64,000 nucleotides of DNA from Pseudomonas gingeri (GTDB lineage: Bacteria; Pseudomonadota; Gammaproteobacteria; Pseudomonadales; Pseudomonadaceae). Made by a program: the position numbers and the translations under genes. Below the pieces are notes generated by a model. The model saw only the letters and a program-made list of their open reading frames with translations. It searched no databases and had not been told where the DNA came from. Of this stretch, positions 42,762-51,955 are shown one piece after another. The stretch covers positions 402,583 through 466,582 of the forward strand of contig NZ_JACAPR010000012.1 of assembly GCF_013385635.1 (NCBI RefSeq). The letters are read 5' to 3'. How positions within the stretch are numbered: the stretch's first letter is position 1; every line of letters starts with the position of its first letter.

Positions 42762-44126
42762 TCAGCGAACGCCGTCCTGACGCAGGGCAGCCGGGGTGAA
42801 GTCGCTGGTGGTGGCGGTGAAGCCGAAGTCATACGCCTGCTTCTCTTCGTTCTTCATGCCCAGCGCCAGGTAGCGGCCGGACTGCAGGTCGTAGAGGGTT
42901 TCCAGGGCGTACCACGGCACTTGCTTGTCGTAGTAGTTCTCGGCATGGGCCTCGGCTACGCGCCACAGTTGGCCACGACCGTCGTAGTGGTCGATCACGG
43001 CCGCCTGCCAGGTGTCTTCGTCGATGTAGAAGTCACGCTTGGCGTAGATGTGCCGCTGACCTTCCTTCAGGGTCGCAACCACGTGCCAGACACGACGCAA
43101 CTCGTAGCGAGCCAGGTCCTGGTTGATATGGCCGGCCTTGATGATGTCGGCGTACTTGAGTTTCGGATCGTCGAGCTTGTAGCTGTCGGAGGCGATGTAC
43201 ATCTCTTTCTTGCCTTCGAGCTTCCAGTCGTAGCGATCCGGCGCACCGTTGTACATGTCCAGGTTGTCGGAAGTGCGCAGGCCGTCGGCGGCGGTACCCG
43301 GGCCGTCATAGGAGACTTGCGGGGCGCGACGTACACGACGCTGGCCGGCGTTGTAGACCCACGCCGAACGCGGTTCCTTGACCTGGTCGAGGGTTTCATG
43401 GACCAGCAGCACACCACCGGCCAGGCGCGCTGGCGCGGTCACTTTCTGCTTGAAGTAGAACAGGATGTTGCCCGGGTTGGCCGGATCGTAGTCCTTCATC
43501 TTGTCGCGGAAGACGAACTGGTCCTGGAAGTACACCAGGCTGAACGAGCCGTTGGCTTGCGGCGTGGCCTGGGTCACCAGGCGGGTCACGCTGCCGCCGC
43601 GATAGCGGGTGATGTGGTTCCAGATCACTTCCACGCCGCTTTTCGGGATAGGGAACGGCACGGCGGTCTTGAAGTTCTCCAGGCCGTTGCCGCCGCTGAC
43701 CAGGTTGGTCTTGGTGGCGTTTTCCTTGATGGCGGCGAACACGTCATCCGGTACGGTGGCACCGCGATGGGACGGATAGACCGGCATCTTGAAGGTGTCC
43801 GGGTAACGCTTGAACATCGCGTATTGGCCCGGCGCCAACTGGTTCTTGTACTGCTCGACGTTCTGCGCGGTGATGGTGAACAGCGGTTTCTCACTGGCAT
43901 AGGGGTCGGACAGGAAGCCCTTGCTGTCCACCGTGCCAATGTTCTTCGCCATCGGCGTCCAGGCCGGGATGGTGCCTGCCGCGTTACCGGCCTTTTCCGC
44001 GCCCATCGGGGTCAGGGTGGTACCCAGCTTCGCCGCTTCATCGGCGGACACCGCCGCCATCACGCCGGTCGCCAGCAACGACAATCCGAGTACGCCGACC
44101 TGCAACAGATTCTTGGTTATCTTCAT
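42762..44126 (-). CDS. DUF1329 periplasmic protein
   Basis: A 454-residue exported protein with a signal peptide ('KNLLQVGVLGLSLLATGVMA') and no lipobox. The mature part matches DUF1329 ('SADEAAKLGTTLTPMGAEKAGN', 'VYPSHRGATVPDDV', 'RVWHVVATLKEGQRHIYAKRDFYIDEDTW'). The family has no settled biochemical role. It is regularly encoded beside DUF1302 proteins and lipid- or steroid-related genes, and a Lol-like lipid-carrier fold has been suggested. It lies 29 bp after the DUF1302 gene, clearly in the same transcript. Confidence 0.9.
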   Translation of the reverse strand: MKITKNLLQVGVLGLSLLATGVMAAVSADEAAKLGTTLTPMGAEKAGNAAGTIPAWTPMAKNIGTVDSKGFLSDPYASEKPLFTITAQNVEQYKNQLAPGQYAMFKRYPDTFKMPVYPSHRGATVPDDVFAAIKENATKTNLVSGGNGLENFKTAVPFPIPKSGVEVIWNHITRYRGGSVTRLVTQATPQANGSFSLVYFQDQFVFRDKMKDYDPANPGNILFYFKQKVTAPARLAGGVLLVHETLDQVKEPRSAWVYNAGQRRVRRAPQVSYDGPGTAADGLRTSDNLDMYNGAPDRYDWKLEGKKEMYIASDSYKLDDPKLKYADIIKAGHINQDLARYELRRVWHVVATLKEGQRHIYAKRDFYIDEDTWQAAVIDHYDGRGQLWRVAEAHAENYYDKQVPWYALETLYDLQSGRYLALGMKNEEKQAYDFGFTATTSDFTPAALRQDGVR

Positions 44127-44155
44127 GTTCTTGTTCTTCCTGAAATTCAGCGTAC

Positions 44156-46030
44156 TTAGAAGTTCACACCGACGCTCAGCGCCACGAAGTCACGGTCATC
44201 CACCGTGCTGTAGTCGCCACCGAAGAAGTTGGTGTACGCCAGGCTCGCCGTGTAGGTGTTCTGGTATTCGGCATCGAGGCCCAGGCTGACGGCCTTGCGG
44301 CCTTCCTCGAAGTTGCCGCCAGGACCTGGCGAGTAACCGTTGACGTCATGAGACCAGGCCACGTTCGGCTTGAGGTTCACACCGGCGAAGACATCCGGAT
44401 ATTCCCAGATGGCCCGGGCGCGATAGCCCCAGGAGGTGGCGGTGGTGAAGCCGTCGTTATTGCAATTGGCCGTGCGGTTGTCCGCACTCGCGCCGGGACC
44501 TGCTCCCTGGATGGTGCCTGCGTTGAGAGTCGCACAAAGCGGACCTGCGCCAGGACCAAATACCGGATCACGTCCGTAACGCGCCTTCGAACTGCTTTCC
44601 AGGCCACCGACATGAGTCACGCCCACTTCACCGACCAGCGTAAGGCGACTGGCGCCCATGACTTGATCAAAAAAGTGCGTGAAGGTTGTCTGGAACTGGG
44701 TAATTTCCTTGCGACGATAACCATGCAGGTCCTGGTCCGGCACGCCTTTGAGCGGTGAGGCAGCACTCAGGTTCGGTAACGGGGTGACGCCGGCATAGAG
44801 AATATCGGTGGTGTTGAGTTGCACAGGCGCATTTGGACGGTAGCTGAGTTCACCACTCCAGGCCGTACCGGTAGGCAAGGTTGTGGAAAAGCTCAACCCG
44901 TACAGGCGTATGTCTTCCGGATACTCAATAAAGTATTTGGAGTTACCCGCGATGGCCAGAGGACGCAACGCCGCTGCCGCCCCTGGCAGGAATGTGACGG
45001 CACTCGAGTAAACGGAAGCCGGTGCTCCTGTAGCGCTGAAAATTGGCGCCCGGCTGTGGTAATTCATGAAATAGGCACCAAACTCGGTGTCCAGCGGCTC
45101 GAAGTTATAGTGAAAAGCAACACCAAACTGGCCGCTGTCTCGTGCATCGCGATCCGCACCGCGCTTGACCAGTACCCCTTCCTCATTGATATCGAGCCCA
45201 AATCGGGCCAATCCCGCCAGGGCACCAGGAGTCGCGGCTAGGGTTGAGCGCTTGGACAGCAAGCGCAGATTGTCCGAACAACCGTCGGCAACCACATCCG
45301 GCTGCGAGAAGAAGGTGCCGCAGTTATCAACCACGGTCTGATCCCATTCCAACTGATAGAACGCCTCGGCCGACAGATTGTCGGTCAGGGTCTGGGACAC
45401 ATAGAACATGTTGACCGGGATCAGGCCTTCCTTGATCTCGGCACCCGGACGGCGGAAGGCCGACACGTCGATCGGGTTGATGGAGTTGATGCCGCCGCCA
45501 ATGAAGGTACTTTCACCCCAGCTCACCACCTGCTTGCCGAAGCGTACGGAACCCGGTTGATCGGCGATGGCGTAGTTGTGGTACACGAAGGCGTCGAGAA
45601 TCTGCCCGCCGGAAGACTTGGCGCCTTCCTTGCGGTTGTCGTTGCTGACGTTCTTGAAATCCAGGTCTTCATCCTGCAGCTTGAAGTCATACCAGTACTT
45701 GCCGCGCACGAATACGCCGGTATCGCCGTATTTCAGTTCCAGGTCATGGATGCCCTTGAAGATCTTCGAGAAAGTCTGCCCGGCCTTGAAGTTCAGGTGC
45801 CCGTCATCGGAGGTCTGCGACAGCCCCTTGCCGCCGTTGTTGACGCCGATCAGATCCTTGTTCGGATTCTGGGTCGACCAACTGGCGCCCAGGGACAAGG
45901 ACGAGTCGAAACTCCCCTCGATTTCCCCGATATTGAAACTGACGCCGAATGCAGGGCCGGCGAGCGTAGAGGCGAGGCTGACGGCCAAGGGCAACTTCGC
46001 CCGGCGCCAGAACTGGTTTACTGAGATCAT
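44156..46030 (-). CDS. DUF1302 outer-membrane protein
   Basis: A 624-residue protein with a signal peptide ('LPLAVSLASTLAGPAFG') and a mature part rich in alternating polar/hydrophobic strands and aromatic residues, ending in the outer-membrane signature '...SVGVNF' with terminal Phe. DUF1302 hallmarks are 'NIGEIEGSFDSSLSLGASWST' at the N-terminus and 'VRFGKQVVSWGESTFIGGGINSINP' near residue 170. It is probably a beta-barrel; the substrate is unknown. Start chosen at 46030 with GGAG upstream. It is the first gene of the DUF1302-DUF1329 pair and lies 328 bp from the acyl-CoA synthetase stop. Confidence 0.9.
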   Translation of the reverse strand: MISVNQFWRRAKLPLAVSLASTLAGPAFGVSFNIGEIEGSFDSSLSLGASWSTQNPNKDLIGVNNGGKGLSQTSDDGHLNFKAGQTFSKIFKGIHDLELKYGDTGVFVRGKYWYDFKLQDEDLDFKNVSNDNRKEGAKSSGGQILDAFVYHNYAIADQPGSVRFGKQVVSWGESTFIGGGINSINPIDVSAFRRPGAEIKEGLIPVNMFYVSQTLTDNLSAEAFYQLEWDQTVVDNCGTFFSQPDVVADGCSDNLRLLSKRSTLAATPGALAGLARFGLDINEEGVLVKRGADRDARDSGQFGVAFHYNFEPLDTEFGAYFMNYHSRAPIFSATGAPASVYSSAVTFLPGAAAALRPLAIAGNSKYFIEYPEDIRLYGLSFSTTLPTGTAWSGELSYRPNAPVQLNTTDILYAGVTPLPNLSAASPLKGVPDQDLHGYRRKEITQFQTTFTHFFDQVMGASRLTLVGEVGVTHVGGLESSSKARYGRDPVFGPGAGPLCATLNAGTIQGAGPGASADNRTANCNNDGFTTATSWGYRARAIWEYPDVFAGVNLKPNVAWSHDVNGYSPGPGGNFEEGRKAVSLGLDAEYQNTYTASLAYTNFFGGDYSTVDDRDFVALSVGVNF

Positions 46031-46358
46031 CGACGCTACTCCATGTGCTTTATTGTTATGGCAGATCCCTAAAAACGCCCGGGGCATACGGGAGCCATCA
46101 CTCCCTGAATCACCCAAGGTGGCATCGCTGTATCGCGTGCTTGCTCCGTTCTTAAAAATCCTTGAGCGGACTATAGCCAGCAGGTAGTACTGCTTGATCC
46201 CTCTAAAGTGTGATTTGCAGTCACCAACCACTCTGGCACAGCCCTTTCGCCACGCTCGCCGATTCCGGCTCGGCAAGAATGGCTGAAAAAACCGATTTGG
46301 CAAGGCAAGCGCTTGCTTGGTGGGCTTGCCACACCCTTTCGGGCGTGGCGAGGGCGAC
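46031..46358. other. Intergenic region upstream of the DUF1302 gene
   Basis: No convincing gene. It contains a perfect 12-bp palindrome GCAAGCGCTTGC (46305-46316), a hairpin GCCACACCC/GGGCGTGGC with one mismatch about 46328-46349 just past the acyl-CoA synthetase stop, and a minus-strand TATAGT -10-like hexamer near 46170 without a clear -35. Promoter and operator for the DUF1302 pair should be here. Confidence 0.4.
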
Positions 46359-48041
46359 TCAAAGAGTCGAGAGGAAGGTGCTGTTGCTCGCCTGCCATTC
46401 GACGATGTCGAGGCGGATGCGCTTCTTGTCGAGCTTGCCGACACTGGTCTTGGGAATTTCAGTAACAAGGGCGATCTGGCTCGGGATGGCCCACTTGCTC
46501 AGATGGCCCTGCTCAACGAACGGCTTGAGGTGCTCCTTGAGCTCCCGGGCGCCGATCTCATGGCCCTCGCGCAGCACCAGCAGGGCAAACGGGCGCTCGC
46601 CCCATTGCGGGTCGGCGATCCCCACCACTGCTACTTCGCGTACCGCCGGATGCCGGCTGACCAGGTCTTCCAAGGCCAGGGACGATACCCACTCGCCGCC
46701 GGTCTTGATCACATCCTTGATCCGGTCGCGGATATCGATCACGCCCATGCTGTCCAGCGTCGCGACATCGCCCGTGTGCTGCCAACCGCCGGCCCAGAGC
46801 TCCGCGCCCTTCTGCGGCTCGTTGAAATACCCCTCACTCAGCCACGGCGCACGCAGCACCAGTTCGCCCTGGCTTTCACCGTCGGCCGGCAGGAAGTTGC
46901 CCTCGGCGTCCATGATCGCCGCTTCCACCAACGGCCCCGGCACGCCGGCCTTGATCCGGTAGGTGGTGCGTTCGTCCTCGCTGCCCGCCAGCAACTCCTC
47001 GTTGAGGTGCGCACAGGACACCAGCGGGCCGGTTTCCGACATGCCGTAGGCCGCGGTCAACTGGATGCCCCGGCTCTTCGCGGCTTCGTACAGCGTGCGG
47101 TTCAGCGCGCTGCCACCGATCACCATCTTCCAGCCCTTGAAGTCGGTACCCTGGGCCGCCTTGGCATTGAGCACCATCTGCAGGATGGTCGGTACGCAGT
47201 GGGAGAACGTGACCTTTTCCTTGCGCCACAACTCCACCAGAAACTCCGGATCATAACGCCCCGGGTAGACCTGCTTGAGCCCGAGCATGGTCGCCACATA
47301 TGGCAGGCCCCAGGCGTGCACGTGGAACATCGGCGTGATCGGCATGTACACGTCGTTGGTACCCAGCAGGCGCACGCTGTCGACACTGCCCATGATCGTC
47401 GCCACGCCCATGGTGTGCAGCACCAGTTGCCGATGGCTGAAGTACACGCCTTTCGGGTTGCCGGTGGTACCGGTGGTGTAGAACGTGGTGGCGACCGAGT
47501 TCTCGTCGAAATCCTGGAAGTCGTAGACCGGGCTCGCCGCCGCCAGCAATTGCTCGTACTCGCCGACCAGGTTCGGCAGGTCGGCGGTGGTGGCGTCGGT
47601 ATCGGTCAGCAGCAGGGTTTTCTCCACCGTGGTCAGGTTCGCGGCAATCGCCTGGTACAGCCCGACGAACTCGCTGTTGACCAGCACGAAGCGGTCGACC
47701 GCGTGGTTCATGGTGTAGAGGATCTGCTCCGGCGACAGCCGCACGTTGATGGTGTGGATCACCGCACCGATCATCGGAATGGCGAACATGCATTCCAGGT
47801 AACGGTGACTGTCCCAGTCCATCACCGCCACCGTATCGCCGGCCTTGACACCGGCCGCCGTCAGCACGTTGGCCAGCCGGGCGACACGCTCGCCGAGGGT
47901 CGGATAGCTGTAGCGCACCTTGTCGCGGTAGATGATTTCGCGGGTCTTCTCATAGCGGCTGCCGGACATCAGCAACCGCTTGATCAACAGCGGGTATTGA
48001 TACGCGCCTTCGGCGGGTGGAATTACGCGGGTCTGCAACAT
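46359..48041 (-). CDS. Acyl-CoA synthetase (AMP-binding, medium/long-chain type)
   Basis: ATP-dependent ligase activating a carboxylic acid to its CoA thioester. The protein is 560 residues from the ATG at 48041. The AMP-binding P-loop is 'YTTGTTGNPKGVYFSH', followed by 'YGMSETGPLV', 'WQHTGDVATLD' and 'IDIRDRIKDVIKTGGEW'. The C-terminal catalytic lysine lies in 'KTSVGKLDKKRIR'. The sequence resembles the P. putida PP_0763 class, linked to short/medium-chain fatty acids. Proximity to DUF1302/DUF1329 suggests uptake and activation of a hydrophobic acid. Confidence 0.92.
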   Translation of the reverse strand: MLQTRVIPPAEGAYQYPLLIKRLLMSGSRYEKTREIIYRDKVRYSYPTLGERVARLANVLTAAGVKAGDTVAVMDWDSHRYLECMFAIPMIGAVIHTINVRLSPEQILYTMNHAVDRFVLVNSEFVGLYQAIAANLTTVEKTLLLTDTDATTADLPNLVGEYEQLLAAASPVYDFQDFDENSVATTFYTTGTTGNPKGVYFSHRQLVLHTMGVATIMGSVDSVRLLGTNDVYMPITPMFHVHAWGLPYVATMLGLKQVYPGRYDPEFLVELWRKEKVTFSHCVPTILQMVLNAKAAQGTDFKGWKMVIGGSALNRTLYEAAKSRGIQLTAAYGMSETGPLVSCAHLNEELLAGSEDERTTYRIKAGVPGPLVEAAIMDAEGNFLPADGESQGELVLRAPWLSEGYFNEPQKGAELWAGGWQHTGDVATLDSMGVIDIRDRIKDVIKTGGEWVSSLALEDLVSRHPAVREVAVVGIADPQWGERPFALLVLREGHEIGARELKEHLKPFVEQGHLSKWAIPSQIALVTEIPKTSVGKLDKKRIRLDIVEWQASNSTFLSTL

Positions 48042-48188
48042 GGACGTCCCTTTGTCTGACTGCACGGTCGTGGCTAAAGATAGGCACTCTAGAGCCGTCG
48101 CGCACGCGCTAAATCACCCAAAGGAATGATTTGCAGACGGACGTGAATGCTAGCTTTGAGCCAGCATCCACGGCGGAGCTGTCCGGTT

Positions 48189-49376
48189 TCAGGCGACCTG
48201 GCCGGCAGGTACCTGGGCAGGGGTCCTTGGAAACACCAGCGCGGCGATAAAGGTCAAGGCGCCGAACCCTGCCAGAATCAGGTACAACCCGGCAAAACCC
48301 TGGCGCGGCTCGACATAGGCGATCAAGGGAATCGCCGTGGCGCTGGCACCGAACGACAGGCAGTAACGCAGGGCAAACACCCGCGATTGCCATTGCGGGG
48401 CGACGAAGTTGGCGACCATGGCATCATTCACCGTCACCTGGCCGAACACCACGAACATCAAGGCCGCCCCCAGGACCATCACCGACAGGCCGTCGACATG
48501 GGCCAGGCCGAACAGCAGCGGAGCCTGGCACAGGGTCAGCAGCACGAACGGCCACTTCAGGCTGACACGGTCGATCACCCGGCCGATGCTCAACTGCGCG
48601 ACAGCGCCAAAGGCATAGGCCAGGCTGACGATCAGGCCCAGGGTCTGCGGCGACGCGAACAACTCATGCAGACGTTCCTGGAACAGTTTCGGGTAGGTCA
48701 TGGTGGTGGCGTTGAAGACCACGCCGCCCGTGGCGGTCACCAGGGCGAGGACGGTGAAGACCATGACCATGGAAATCTGCTGGCCATTGGCGCCCTTGAG
48801 TTTCACATGAGGGCGCACGGGAATCGGCTCCTCACGCACCTGCAAGGCAAACAGCACGCCCAGCAGGAGCGAGATCGCCCCCGGCAGGATAAACGCCGCG
48901 CGCCAGCCGAAATGTGCCACCAGCAGCCCGGTGACCAAGGCGGAAAACGCCACACCGAGGTTGCCCCACATACCGTTGAGGCCAATTTCCCGACCACGGT
49001 TCTCGGCATAACTGACCAGCATCGCCGTGCCCACCGGGTGATAGATCGCGGCAAAGACACCGATCAGGGTCAGGCCCAGGGTCAACATCGGTGCGGTGCT
49101 GCTCAACCCGGTAAACACCGAGGCCGCGCCGATACCGAAAAAGAACAGCAGCATCATGCTGCGCCGACTCCAGCGATCACCCAACCAGCCCGCCGGTAGC
49201 GAACAGGCGCCGAAGGCAATGAAACCGCCGAGGGACAAGCCGATCATGGCGGCGAAATCCAGGCCGAAGGCCTGGCCCATGCCGAGCACGGCCGCCGGGA
49301 AGATCAGCATGAACATGTGATCGATCACATGGGCGGCATTGATGTAGCGGATTACGTTTCTGGGTTGATTCATCAC
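48189..49376 (-). CDS. MFS transporter
   Basis: A 395-residue inner-membrane protein with twelve predicted helices. The MFS loop 2-3 motif appears as 'GWLGDRWSRRSMMLLF'. The N-terminus is 'MMNQPRNVIRYINAAHVIDHMFMLIFP'; either of two adjacent ATGs (49376 or 49373) could be used. It resembles the fosmidomycin-resistance-like branch of the superfamily, but substrate cannot be stated. It is divergent from an AraC regulator with a 101-bp shared promoter region, so likely its target. Confidence 0.85.
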   Translation of the reverse strand: MMNQPRNVIRYINAAHVIDHMFMLIFPAAVLGMGQAFGLDFAAMIGLSLGGFIAFGACSLPAGWLGDRWSRRSMMLLFFFGIGAASVFTGLSSTAPMLTLGLTLIGVFAAIYHPVGTAMLVSYAENRGREIGLNGMWGNLGVAFSALVTGLLVAHFGWRAAFILPGAISLLLGVLFALQVREEPIPVRPHVKLKGANGQQISMVMVFTVLALVTATGGVVFNATTMTYPKLFQERLHELFASPQTLGLIVSLAYAFGAVAQLSIGRVIDRVSLKWPFVLLTLCQAPLLFGLAHVDGLSVMVLGAALMFVVFGQVTVNDAMVANFVAPQWQSRVFALRYCLSFGASATAIPLIAYVEPRQGFAGLYLILAGFGALTFIAALVFPRTPAQVPAGQVA

Positions 49377-49477
49377 GGCACGCTTCAGAAGGGTTATCGG
49401 TGCCTTATGCTAAGTTGGCGGTAAAGTGCATTCCTGCCATATAACTCATCAAACCAGACAGACTGGAAGAACCGGAC

Positions 49478-50251
49478 ATGTTGATCAGTCACTTCCTGCA
49501 CGGCCCCGTCAGCGCGCACCCACGCGACTATGCCGACGGTGCTCACCAGGCGCTGCACCGACACGAGGAAGCACAGTTGCTGTACGCGGTGTGCGGGGTG
49601 ATGCGCCTGGTCACGAGCCAGGGCGCCTGGGTCATCCCGCCGACCCGGGCGGTGTGGATTCCACCGCTGGTGGAGCATGAGATCTTCATGAGTGGCGAGG
49701 TACGCATGCGCTCGCTGTTCATCGCCGCCGAACATTCGCCGGCCAACCTGCAAGGCTGTTGCGTACTCGCGGTCACACCGTTGTTGCGCGAACTGATCGT
49801 ACGGGCGGTACAGGGCCCGAAACAGGCGAAGAATCCGCTGATCCAGCAATTGATGCTGGAAGAGCTTGCCTCCCTGGAAAACCTGCCGCTGCACATTCCG
49901 ATGCCGACGGACCGGCGCCTGCAAAGGATCTGCCTGGCGCTGCTGCAAACCCCGGATCACCCCAACACCCTGGAGGATTGGGCATTGCAGGTCGGTGCCA
50001 GCACCCGGACCCTGGCCCGGTTGTTCCAGCAGCAAATGCAGATGAACTTCAATGCCTGGCGCCAGCAGCTACGCCTGATGGAAGCCTTGCCACGGCTGCT
50101 GGCCGGCGAAAGCGTGCAGCACGTGGCCAAGGTCCTGGGCTATGGCAGTGCCCGGGCGTTCAGTGCGATGTTTCAGCGCCTGCTCGGAGAGAGCCCGCGG
50201 GACTATGTCGTCAACCTGACCCAGTTCAGCGGTATCAATGCATCTCGGTAA
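49478..50251 (+). CDS. AraC-family regulator with cupin sensor domain
   Basis: A 257-residue transcription factor. The N-terminal part is a cupin-like AraC sensor ('HRHEEAQLLYAVCGVMRLVTSQGAWVIPPTRAVWIPP'), and the C-terminal about 100 residues hold the two helix-turn-helices ('TLEDWALQVGASTRTLARLFQQQ', 'VQHVAKVLGYGSARAFSAMFQR'). This architecture matches the NimR group, which often controls adjacent MFS exporters. The divergent MFS gene is therefore the natural target. Its 3' end overlaps the convergent LysE gene by 17 bp. Confidence 0.92.
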   Translation: MLISHFLHGPVSAHPRDYADGAHQALHRHEEAQLLYAVCGVMRLVTSQGAWVIPPTRAVWIPPLVEHEIFMSGEVRMRSLFIAAEHSPANLQGCCVLAVTPLLRELIVRAVQGPKQAKNPLIQQLMLEELASLENLPLHIPMPTDRRLQRICLALLQTPDHPNTLEDWALQVGASTRTLARLFQQQMQMNFNAWRQQLRLMEALPRLLAGESVQHVAKVLGYGSARAFSAMFQRLLGESPRDYVVNLTQFSGINASR

Positions 50252-50864
50252 AGGCCAGCTTCACGCCGATGGCGATCAGCACGGCACCCATGGTCCGATC
50301 GAACCAGTGGCCCATGCGGGCGAAACCGGCGCGCACCCGCTGCTGGCTGAACAGCATCGCCACCAGGCAGAACCACAGCGCGGTCGCCGCCGCCAGGTAC
50401 ACGCCGTAGCCGGCCTGGACCATCAGCGGGGTATGCGGGTTGATCACCACGGTGAACAACGACAGGAAAAACAGGGTCGCCTTGGGGTTCAGGCCATTGG
50501 TCACGAAGCCCGAGGTAAAGGCCCCGCGCGCCGTGCGCTCGCCCACCTGCAACGCCAGGTCATCCGTTGTCGGCCGGGCCGGCTTGGCGCGGATCGCCTT
50601 GAAGCCGATATACAGCAGGTACGCCGCCGCCAGCCACTTCAGGGCATTGAACAGCATGATCGACTGCGACACGATCAGGCCGATGCCCAGCAGCGAATAG
50701 CCCACATGCAGGAAGATCGCGGTACCGACCCCCAATGCCGTCCAGGTGCCGGCACGACGACCATGGGTCACGCTCTCGCGCACCACCACGGCAAAGTCCG
50801 GGCCGGGACTGGCCACCGCCAGCAGGTGAATCAGCGCAACGGTCAAGAATTCAGTCAGGTACAT
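50235..50864 (-). CDS. LysE/RhtB-family amino-acid exporter
   Basis: A 209-residue inner-membrane protein with about six helices, starting 'MYLTEFLTVALIHLLAVASPGPDFAVVVRESV'; the SPGPD motif is characteristic of LysE/RhtB. 'GVGTAIFLHVGYSLLGIGLI' and 'FTSGFVTNGLNPKATLFFLSLF' are further conserved segments. Homologues export amino acids such as homoserine or threonine; the substrate here is unknown. I start at 50864 because upstream codons add no family sequence. The tail overlaps the AraC gene. Confidence 0.9.
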   Translation of the reverse strand: MYLTEFLTVALIHLLAVASPGPDFAVVVRESVTHGRRAGTWTALGVGTAIFLHVGYSLLGIGLIVSQSIMLFNALKWLAAAYLLYIGFKAIRAKPARPTTDDLALQVGERTARGAFTSGFVTNGLNPKATLFFLSLFTVVINPHTPLMVQAGYGVYLAAATALWFCLVAMLFSQQRVRAGFARMGHWFDRTMGAVLIAIGVKLAFTEMH

Positions 50865-50956
50865 GGACACGTCCGTGGGCTCCTCGGTAACTAAATATGT
50901 CATCTGATAGGCTGGCTACCTTACGCCTTCATTCGACAGCACAAAAGGTACAGTTG

Positions 50957-51922
50957 ATGAGCCACCCTCGCCGCGCGGTATTTCTCGATCACCCTTCCCT
51001 GGACCTCGGCGATCTCGACCTCGAACCGCTACGGGCCTGCTTCGACGAACTGCGCCTGTGTGCCCGGACCACACCACAGAACGTGGTGGAGCACCTGGCC
51101 GGCGCCACTGTCGCGATCAGCAACAAGATCGCGCTGAACGCCGAGACGCTGGCGGCCTGCCCCGAGCTGAAACTGATCCTGATTTCCGCCACGGGCACCA
51201 ACAACGTCGATCTGACGGCCGCCCGGGCCCAGGGCATCACCGTGAGCAACTGCCAGGGTTACGGCACCCCCTCGGTAGCCCAGCACACGCTGATGCTGCT
51301 GCTGGCCCTGGCGACCCGCCTGAGCGACTACCAGAAAGCCGTCGGCGAAGGTCGCTGGCAGCAGGCCACGCAGTTCTGCCTGCTGGATTTCCCCATCTTC
51401 GAACTGGAAGGCAAGACCCTCGGCCTGCTCGGCCACGGCGAATTGGGGGGCGCCGTGGCGCGACTGGCCGAAGCCTTCGGCATGCGCGTGCTGCTGGGGC
51501 AGATTCCCGGTCGCCCGGCCCGCGCCGATCGTGTGCCCCTGGCGGAACTGCTGCCACAGGTCGATGCCTTGACCCTGCACTGTCCACTGAACGAACACAC
51601 CCGCCACTTCATCGGTGCCGCCGAACTGAGCCGGCTCAAGCCCGGGGCATTTGTCGTCAACACCGCGCGCGGCGGGCTGATCGACGAACAGGCCCTGGCC
51701 GACGCCCTGCGCAACGGCCATCTCGGCGGCGCCGCGACCGACGTGCTGAGTGTCGAGCCGCCGAGTGCCGGCAACCCCCTGCTGGCCGGCGACATCCCGC
51801 GCCTGATCGTCACACCGCACAACGCCTGGGGCAGTCGCGAAGCCCGCCAACGCATCGTCGGCCAGCTCGCGGAAAATGCCCGGGGTTTCTTCAGCGGTGC
51901 AGCGCTGCGGGTCGTCAGTTGA
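50957..51922 (+). CDS. hprA: D-2-hydroxyacid dehydrogenase (hydroxypyruvate reductase/glycerate dehydrogenase)
   Basis: NAD(P)H-dependent cytoplasmic enzyme of 321 residues from the ATG at 50957. The nucleotide-binding glycine motif is 'GLLGHGELGGAVA'. Catalytic residues of the family are present: Arg in 'VVNTARGGLID', Glu in 'VLSVEPPS' and His in 'VTPHNAWGS'. 'LTLHCPLNEHTRHFIG' is also typical. Closest in kind to glycerate/hydroxypyruvate dehydrogenases; I recall P. aeruginosa hprA in the same position before rsmC. Physiological direction is not shown. Confidence 0.87.
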   Translation: MSHPRRAVFLDHPSLDLGDLDLEPLRACFDELRLCARTTPQNVVEHLAGATVAISNKIALNAETLAACPELKLILISATGTNNVDLTAARAQGITVSNCQGYGTPSVAQHTLMLLLALATRLSDYQKAVGEGRWQQATQFCLLDFPIFELEGKTLGLLGHGELGGAVARLAEAFGMRVLLGQIPGRPARADRVPLAELLPQVDALTLHCPLNEHTRHFIGAAELSRLKPGAFVVNTARGGLIDEQALADALRNGHLGGAATDVLSVEPPSAGNPLLAGDIPRLIVTPHNAWGSREARQRIVGQLAENARGFFSGAALRVVS

Positions 51923-51955
51923 TAAACTGCCGCACTTTTTTTCAGGGAGCAGACC

